A DNA stretch of 12,412 nucleotides from Candidatus Omnitrophota bacterium (GTDB lineage: Bacteria > Omnitrophota > Koll11 > Gygaellales > Profunditerraquicolaceae). A program made the translations under genes and the position numbers. The notes beneath the pieces are model-generated. The model did not search any database. It was not told where the DNA came from and saw only the letters and a program-made list of their open reading frames with translations. This document shows positions 7,798 to 12,412 of the stretch, piece after piece. The stretch's first letter is position 1. Every line of letters starts with the position of its first letter. The stretch is taken from positions 447 through 12,858 of the forward strand of contig JAPLLP010000204.1 of assembly GCA_026387515.1 (NCBI GenBank). Reading direction: 5' to 3'.

Positions 7798-8772
7798 ATG
7801 GAACCGATAAAGATCGTTAAAAGGCCGCGGCTTAAAAGTCCTTACCTTATCTCGGCCTGGCCGGGCATGGGAGAGGTGGCTTTTAAGGCAGCGACGTATC
7901 TGATAGAAAAGTTAGGTCCGCAGGAGTTCGCTCAGATCGATCCCCAGGATTATTTTTATCAGACCGCGAGCGTGGTTCAGAAAGGCATATTGGGCATCCC
8001 GCAGCTGCCCTACGGAAAATTCTACTATTGGAAAAACAAGACCGGGAAAAACGATTTGATCATCTTTGTCAGTAATGCCCAGCCGGACCTGGTACGGGCG
8101 CAAGACTATTGTCAGAAGATCATTTCCCTGGCAAAAAGCTTCAAGGTCAAGAAGGCTATCGGTTTTGCCGCCAGCCCTCAACCCATAGATCACTTGCATC
8201 TTCCCAAGGTATGGTTTTGCGCCACATCTACTCAGATAAAAGAAGAACTCAAGAAATACAATCTTAATCTTATGGACGAAGGCACTATCAGCGGCATGAA
8301 CGGATTATTCCTGGGGCTGGCCAAAAGTGAGGGGATTGACGGATTTTGCATGCTGGGCGAGATACCGCTTTATACTATCCAGATCGAAAACCCCAAAGCC
8401 TCTTACGCGGTCCTGGAGGCCTTAAACCGTATCTTATCCCTGGGCCTGGATTTAAGCGCCCTTATGAACCAGTCGCATGCGGTGGAGGAAGAGATCAACA
8501 AGCTTCTGGATTTTCTAAAAGTTGGCAATCCCGGGCATAGCGAAGGTCCGATCGGCGAAGAGGAGATCGAAAGGATAAAAAAATCCTTAGGGCAATTGAC
8601 TAAGCTGCCGCGTTCTGTAAAAGAAAGGATCGACAAACTTTTTAAAGAAGCCAAATCCGATATCACAAAGGCGACCGAGCTTAAAAAAGAGCTTGATACC
8701 TGGAATGTTTATAAAGAATACGAAGACCAGTTCCTGGATTTATTTAAAAAATCCCAGGATAAGAATAATTAG
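7798..8772 (+). CDS. PAC2 family protein (proteasome assembly chaperone-like fold)
   Basis: 324 residues from ATG 7798, which has AAGGAG at 7787-7792 five bases upstream; the frame is open to 7771, but that start would lie inside the hairpin element. Family features are YLISAWPGMGEVAFKAATYL near the N-terminus, NAQPD in the middle, the GTISGMNGLFLG motif at 162-173 and GIDGFCMLGE shortly after. The last 85 residues are charged and helical (EEEIERIKK, KERIDKLFKEA, TELKKELD), as in many bacterial members. PAC2 proteins are named after eukaryotic and archaeal proteasome chaperones; the bacterial members have no firmly established role. No proteasome gene is visible. The gene is followed after two bases by the HAD gene. 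Confidence 0.88.
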   Translation: MEPIKIVKRPRLKSPYLISAWPGMGEVAFKAATYLIEKLGPQEFAQIDPQDYFYQTASVVQKGILGIPQLPYGKFYYWKNKTGKNDLIIFVSNAQPDLVRAQDYCQKIISLAKSFKVKKAIGFAASPQPIDHLHLPKVWFCATSTQIKEELKKYNLNLMDEGTISGMNGLFLGLAKSEGIDGFCMLGEIPLYTIQIENPKASYAVLEALNRILSLGLDLSALMNQSHAVEEEINKLLDFLKVGNPGHSEGPIGEEEIERIKKSLGQLTKLPRSVKERIDKLFKEAKSDITKATELKKELDTWNVYKEYEDQFLDLFKKSQDKNN

Positions 8773-8774
8773 AT

Positions 8775-9401
8775 ATGGAGAATCATACCATTAAAGCGGT
8801 CATCTTTGATCTCGGGAACGTGCTGATTGATTTTGACCACAGGATCTCCGCCAGGCGAATATCGGAGTTCACCGATAAGGCACCCGATGAGATCTTTGGA
8901 ATATTTTTTGACTCCCGTCTTACTTCTGATTTTGAGTGCGGGAAGATTTCACCGGAAGATTTTTTTGTTCAGGTAAAACAGTTGCTGGGGTTAAAAATAG
9001 GTTTTGACGTATTTGTCCCTATCTGGAACGAAATATTCTTCTCAAGCGATAAGAACCGCCAGGTATATGAGCTGGTCAGGCGCTTGGGCCGGGATTATAA
9101 GACATGCCTCCTCTCCAATATCAATATCTTGCATTTTGAGTACCTGAAAAAAAAATTCCCCGTTTTTGACATATTTAGAAAAGTGGTAACCTCTTTTGAA
9201 GCAGGCGTCCAGAAACCGGATGCACTGATTTATGAATTGGCGGTCCGGGGCCTCGGGGTCAGTTTCGATGAGGTTTTTTATACCGACGATCGGCCGGAGC
9301 TGATCAAGGAGGCGCGGACGCTGGGCATACATAGTTTTGTTTTCCAGGGCATAGTACAGCTTGAGTCTGATCTAAAGAATCAGGGTATAAAGATTAATTA
9401 G
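8775..9401 (+). CDS. HAD-superfamily phosphatase, YihX-like (subfamily IA)
   Basis: 208-residue HAD hydrolase. Motif I is VIFDLGNVLIDFD, where the usual second Asp of DxD is Gly; this DLGN form is normal for the YihX-type subgroup. A helical cap follows (residues about 20-95, including GKISPEDFF). Motif II is LLSNINI, motif III the lysine in GVQKPD, and motif IV YTDDRPE. E. coli YihX is a glucose-1-phosphate phosphatase, but substrate transfer to this protein would be a guess. It starts two bases after the PAC2 stop and ends four bases before hypE, so it is probably cotranscribed with both. Confidence 0.87.
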   Translation: MENHTIKAVIFDLGNVLIDFDHRISARRISEFTDKAPDEIFGIFFDSRLTSDFECGKISPEDFFVQVKQLLGLKIGFDVFVPIWNEIFFSSDKNRQVYELVRRLGRDYKTCLLSNINILHFEYLKKKFPVFDIFRKVVTSFEAGVQKPDALIYELAVRGLGVSFDEVFYTDDRPELIKEARTLGIHSFVFQGIVQLESDLKNQGIKIN

Positions 9402-9405
9402 CCTT

Positions 9406-10348
9406 ATGTTATATCCCAAGATACTCCTCTCTCATGGAAGCGGCGGAAGATTAACCCATGCGTTGATCAACGACCTTTTTGTCAAGCGGTTTAAAAATCC
9501 CATCCTAAAAGAACTTTCCGATAGCGCCCGCTTAAATGGCCCATCCCAACCAATTGCCTTTACTACCGATTCCTTTGTGGTTTCTCCCATATTTTTTTCA
9601 GGTGGCGATATAGGCAAACTCGCGGTCTGCGGTACCATCAACGATTTAGTGATGCAGGCAGCGGTCCCAGAGTACCTGTCGCTTGCGCTTATTATCGAGG
9701 AAGGGTTTGAATACAAGACCCTGGAGAGGATCGTGGATTCGATCTCGCGCACGGCTCAAGCGGCAAAGGTTTTGATTGTTACCGGAGATACCAAGGTGGT
9801 AGAAAAGAATGCCGCGGATAAAATTTTTATCACCACTTCCGGCATAGGCAGGATCATAAAGAACAGGAGTTTATCGGTTAAAAATATTGCACCCCGGGAT
9901 AAGATAATTCTTACCGGTGATATCGCGCGGCATGGCTTAGCGGTTTTATCCGGCCGTCAGGATTTAAATTTAGGTTTTAGCATAAAAAGCGACTGCGCGT
10001 TTTTACACACCTTGCTCATTCCTGTCTTAAAAAATAACAATGCTATAAAATTTATGCGCGATCCTACGCGTGGCGGGCTGGCTACAACACTGAATGAAGT
10101 TGCCCTGCGAATTGCTGGGAATCGACCCTTTATATATCGCTTGTGAGGGCCGGGCTATAATGGTGGTAAAAGAAAACAATGCCGCGGATATATTAAGTTT
10201 ATTACGCCGGCATCCTTTAGGTAAGGGTGCGCGGGTTATCGGTAGCGTTACCAGAGAGCCCAGAGCCAAGGTAATTTTAAAGACTCAAGCCGGGACCCGG
10301 CGTATTGTAGATATGTTGACCAACGAGCCTCTCCCTCGCATATGTTGA
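9406..10348 (+). pseudogene. hypE: hypE with an internal frameshifting deletion (carbamoyl phosphate-derived CN synthesis)
   Basis: HypE dehydrates the thiocarbamate on its C-terminal cysteine to thiocyanate, supplying cyanide ligands to hydrogenase iron. The N-terminal frame (9406-10104) encodes good HypE sequence: SHGSGGRLTH, FTTDSFVVSP, GTINDLVMQAAVP, VTGDTKVVEK, MRDPTRGGLATTLNEVA. After 10104 that frame runs into unrelated residues and stops at 10146. The C-terminal HypE sequence resumes at 10106 in another frame (CELLGIDPLYIACEG, RRHPLGKGARVIG, ending in the catalytic PRIC) and stops at 10348. The two parts total about 313 residues; compared with the E. coli protein as I recall it, about 23 residues between NEVA and CELLG are absent, equal to a loss of roughly 68 bases (3n-1). 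So this is a deletion plus frame change, not a single-base shift. It could be a true lesion or an assembly error. Confidence 0.85.
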
Positions 10349-10349
10349 T

Positions 10350-11087
10350 ATGAAGTCTCCCCGGTTTAAGCACAGGTTTTATAGGGATTGGAGCGGGGCG
10401 AAAGATTTATTCTCTAGCCGTATTGTTGAGAGAGAAACGGATTTAAGGATTTTTACCGACAAGCCACTGGACAAAGATTTCCTTCAAAAAAGGATTCAAA
10501 AATACCGTTTTGATATCGAAGGTTACATAGACAGGGACAGGAGATTTTTGTCCAGCCTTAAGCCAATCGTCGTAGAGCTTACAGCCCCGGGTATTGTTCG
10601 TAAAATGGCTAAAGAGGCCAATAATGCCAATGTTGGGCCAATGGCAGCAGTAGCCGGAGCCATAGCCCATTTTTTAGGCAAGGATTTATTACGCCGGGGA
10701 TATAAAGAAGTAATTATAGAAAACGGGGGAGATATATTTTTGGCTAGTCGAAAGACCCGTTTCGTGGGTATTTACTCAGGGAAATCCAGGCTCTGGCAGG
10801 ATTTGAAGATAAAGGTTCCAGTGCGGATCAGTCCTTTAGGCATCTGTACTTCTTCGGGGACCATAGGGCATTCCCTTAGTTTTGGCTGCGCAGAGAGCGC
10901 GGTGATTTTAGCTAAAGATGCGGTTTTGGCCGATGCAGTAGCTACGGCTACCTGTAATCGAGTGCAGAAAAAAGAGGATCTTCCGGATGCGGTTAATTTT
11001 GCCAGGCATATCCGGGGGGTTCTCGGCGCATGTGTTATCTTCAAGAACAATCTTACCAGCTGGGGAAAGATAGAGTTATTGAAATGA
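10350..11087 (+). CDS. UPF0280 family protein (ApbE-like)
   Basis: 245 residues. Recognised from three conserved blocks: GPMAAVAGAIAHFLG starting near residue 96, IIENGGDIFLAS around 122-132, and GICTSSGTIGHSLSFG from residue 164, followed by VLADAVATATCNRV. The family is distantly related to the ApbE flavin transferase fold, and the ENGGD and TSSGT blocks correspond to that core, but its reaction is not established as far as I know. It is cytoplasmic, with no signal peptide. The ATG begins one base after the hypE stop, so translation is probably coupled to the distal hypE frame; hypE damage could therefore affect its expression. Members appear beside varied redox and cofactor genes, so a link to hydrogenase is only suggestive. 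Confidence 0.85.
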   Translation: MKSPRFKHRFYRDWSGAKDLFSSRIVERETDLRIFTDKPLDKDFLQKRIQKYRFDIEGYIDRDRRFLSSLKPIVVELTAPGIVRKMAKEANNANVGPMAAVAGAIAHFLGKDLLRRGYKEVIIENGGDIFLASRKTRFVGIYSGKSRLWQDLKIKVPVRISPLGICTSSGTIGHSLSFGCAESAVILAKDAVLADAVATATCNRVQKKEDLPDAVNFARHIRGVLGACVIFKNNLTSWGKIELLK

Positions 11088-11099
11088 ACCCTTCTTAAG

Positions 11100-12263
11100 A
11101 TGCAAAAGACCAACATCCTTTTTGTGATTACAAAACTGGAATTGGGCGGGGCGCAGAAACAGCTTCTGGCTATTATCCGTGATCTCGACCGACAAAAATT
11201 CCAGCCTTATTTATTTACCTCCCGTGAAGGGTTTTTAGTAAGCGATGCACAGGTTGTTAAAGGCCTGGTTCTTTTTCGTTCCAGATTCCTGGAGCGCAAG
11301 ATCAATCCTTTTAAAGACATTGTAAGTTTTTTCCAGTTGCGTTATTTTATTAAAAAAAACAAGATTCAGATCGTGCACACGCATAGTTCTAAAGCTGGCA
11401 TTTTAGGAAGGCTGGCTGCCAGCTCATGCAAAGTGCCCGGCATAATTCACACCGTGCACGGATGGAGCTTTAATGATTTCCAGCCGGCCTGGAAGCGCGG
11501 TTTATTTATTTGGCTTGAGCGGATCTGCGGCGATTGCAGCGATAAGATTGCGGTGGTTTCAGATTGCGACCGCAAAAAGGGACTAGCTTTTAATATAGGC
11601 AGCCCTTCAAAATATCAGCGCATTAATTACGGTATTGATTACGGAGAGTTTGGTCAGCCAAGCCCGGATACGGAAAAAGAACTCAAACTGGATCCGCAGG
11701 ATTTAGCCGTAGGCATGGTTTCATGTTTTAAACCACAAAAATCCCCGCAGGATTTTATTCGTCTTGCCCGCGCGGTCAGGGAACGGATGGATAATGTAAA
11801 ATTTATTTTAGTTGGCGATGGGATCTTGCGCAGCCAGATAGAACGGTTAATCAAGAAATACAAATTAGAGAATGAAGTTTTGCTCTTGGGTTGGCGCGGG
11901 GATATACCGCAGATTTTATCTTGCCTGGATGTTTTTGTGCTGACTTCTTTATGGGAAGGGGTACCCATCGCTGCTTTAGAGGCAATGGCTTCTTCTTTGC
12001 CGGTGGTAGCTACAAAAACCGGAGGCATAGGAGAGATCATTTCCGACGGGAAAAACGGTTTTCTAAAAGCTCCGGGTGACATAACCGGACTGTCTGAGAA
12101 GTTAATGTTGTTGTTAAAGGATGCCGAGTTGCGGTCCAGGATGGGCCGGGAAGGGAAGGAGGGCTTGGGAGAAACTTTTCGTCTGGATAATATGCAAAAA
12201 AACTACTATAATCTATATACGGAGATACTGGAACACCATAGCATATTGTACGCCCCGCGCTAA
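11100..12263 (+). CDS. Glycosyltransferase family 4 (GT-B fold)
   Basis: 387-residue GT-B glycosyltransferase. The N-terminal domain opens with NILFVITKLELGGAQKQLL, the Gly-rich acceptor-side loop, and contains VHTHSSKAGILGRLAA and HTVHGWSF. The C-terminal donor domain has VGMVSCFKPQKSP, FILVGDG, LLGWRGDIP and the retaining EX7E motif (E286 and E294 in WEGVPIAALEAMA), then GGIGEIISDGKNGFL. It resembles lipopolysaccharide, capsule or exopolysaccharide transferases acting at the cytoplasmic face of the membrane; donor and acceptor sugars cannot be assigned. It starts 12 bases after the UPF0280 gene without a strong Shine-Dalgarno. No other polysaccharide genes are visible in the window. Confidence 0.92.
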   Translation: MQKTNILFVITKLELGGAQKQLLAIIRDLDRQKFQPYLFTSREGFLVSDAQVVKGLVLFRSRFLERKINPFKDIVSFFQLRYFIKKNKIQIVHTHSSKAGILGRLAASSCKVPGIIHTVHGWSFNDFQPAWKRGLFIWLERICGDCSDKIAVVSDCDRKKGLAFNIGSPSKYQRINYGIDYGEFGQPSPDTEKELKLDPQDLAVGMVSCFKPQKSPQDFIRLARAVRERMDNVKFILVGDGILRSQIERLIKKYKLENEVLLLGWRGDIPQILSCLDVFVLTSLWEGVPIAALEAMASSLPVVATKTGGIGEIISDGKNGFLKAPGDITGLSEKLMLLLKDAELRSRMGREGKEGLGETFRLDNMQKNYYNLYTEILEHHSILYAPR

Positions 12264-12286
12264 GGGGTTCGCTACTGCATAACCCC
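12264..12286 (+). repeat. Hairpin just after the glycosyltransferase stop, possible remnant of the two-hairpin element (copy D)
   Basis: GGGGTT (12264-12269) pairs with AACCCC (12281-12286) around an 11-base loop. The segment GTTCGCTACTGC matches GTTCGCTTACTGC of copy A with one base missing, so it looks like a degenerate 3' half of the element. It begins directly after the stop codon. There is no T-run, so termination is not supported. Its right arm competes with the left arm of the next hairpin. Confidence 0.45.
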
Positions 12287-12325
12287 CAATCCTATCGGAT
12301 GGGCCAGTGTTTACTCACTGCGATG
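12283..12325 (+). repeat. Two-hairpin element, copy B, without a ribosome binding site
   Basis: First hairpin: CCC (12285-12287), bulged A, ATCC (12289-12292), loop TATC, GGAT, GGG (12301-12303). Second hairpin: CAGTG (12305-12309), loop TTTACT, CACTG (12316-12320). It shares TATCGGAT (12293-12300) and the order of parts with copies A and C, but CGATG replaces the CGAAGGAG tail, so it has no Shine-Dalgarno and does not lead a gene directly. Confidence 0.55.
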
Positions 12326-12370
12326 CCCGGCCTTATCGGATCGGCCGGCATTCGTTATTACGAAGGAGGA
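12325..12370 (+). promoter_or_regulatory. Two-hairpin leader element, copy C, ending in a strong ribosome binding site
   Basis: First hairpin: GCC (12325-12327), bulged C, GGCC (12329-12332), loop TTATCGGATC, GGCCGGC (12343-12349). Second hairpin: TTCGT (12351-12355), loop TATT, ACGAA (12360-12364), followed at once by GGAGG (12365-12369) and the start codon of the last gene. Relative to copy A the second stem changes C-G to T-A (TTCGC/GCGAA to TTCGT/ACGAA), keeping the pairing. Confidence 0.65.
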
Positions 12371-12412
12371 ATGATGGAGAATGAAGTATTAAAGGTATTA
12401 ATTGCTAATGTG
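12371..12412 (+). CDS. Unidentified protein, 3' end outside the window
   Basis: Only the first 14 codons are present (M-M-ENEVLKVLIANV), open to the last base. Of the two consecutive ATG codons, 12374 is better spaced from AAGGAGG (12363-12369, four bases) than 12371 (one base). Strong ribosome binding site, and the hairpin array sits directly upstream. No function can be assigned from this fragment. Confidence 0.65.
   Translation, partial: MMENEVLKVLIANV

Noticed and set aside
10094..10146. Programmed ribosomal frameshift joining the two hypE frames.
   Set aside because: There is no slippery run at the junction, and about 23 conserved residues are missing, which a simple frameshift could not restore.
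11654..12082. Long antisense open frame (142 codons) and other opposite-strand frames.
   Set aside because: They lie wholly inside well-recognised genes, lack recognisable domains or ribosome binding sites, and are products of codon composition.
12264..12286. Intrinsic terminator after the glycosyltransferase gene.
   Set aside because: The hairpin is real, but there is no T-run after AACCCC and the next element follows immediately.
1..12412. CRISPR arrays, tRNA or rRNA genes, transposases.
   Set aside because: No regularly spaced repeats with spacers, no cloverleaf or rRNA signatures, and no transposase-like proteins were seen on either strand.

Overview
The window is a dense run of co-directional genes, all on the + strand, with gaps of a few bases or short overlaps. 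It suggests a diderm, Gram-negative-type bacterium: there is a lipoprotein with a clear lipobox, a secreted protein ending in an outer-membrane beta-barrel signature, and a membrane-anchored PilZ protein. The combination of hydrogenase maturation genes (hypD, hypE), a bacterial PAC2 protein, a UPF0280 protein and a TPR/DUF3857/transglutaminase lipoprotein would fit an uncultured candidate-phylum genome such as Omnitrophota. That assignment is a guess from gene content, not something the sequence proves.

Layout. 1-956: 3' part of hypD. 934-3321: large lipoprotein with TPRs, DUF3857 and an intact transglutaminase triad. 3328-5259: PilZ domain, one membrane segment, coiled coil and a probable (alpha/alpha) toroid domain. 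5259-5897: HhH/EndoIII-type DNA glycosylase lacking the last Fe-S cysteine. 5882-6583: outer-membrane beta-barrel protein. 6610-7737: M20 metallopeptidase. 7743-7792: two-hairpin leader ending at a Shine-Dalgarno sequence. 7798-8772: PAC2 family protein. 8775-9401: YihX-like HAD phosphatase. 9406-10348: hypE, broken by an internal frameshifting deletion. 10350-11087: UPF0280 (ApbE-like) protein. 11100-12263: GT4 glycosyltransferase. 12264-12370: tandem array of the same two-hairpin element. 12371-12412: first codons of a further gene.

How the genes relate. hypD and hypE normally sit side by side and serve NiFe-hydrogenase cofactor assembly; here about 8.4 kb of envelope, repair and housekeeping genes lie between them. 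The lipoprotein, PilZ protein and beta-barrel protein form a plausible envelope group, with c-di-GMP as a possible input. The rest looks like an operon-like run of unrelated housekeeping functions.

The most unusual signal is non-coding. A short element made of two consecutive hairpins, the first with a conserved ATCGGA apical loop and the second abutting a GGAG ribosome binding site, occurs once before the PAC2 gene and in tandem (about 41-nt period) before the last gene. Its stems differ in sequence between copies but remain paired, which points to a conserved RNA structure. The second notable point is the damaged hypE.
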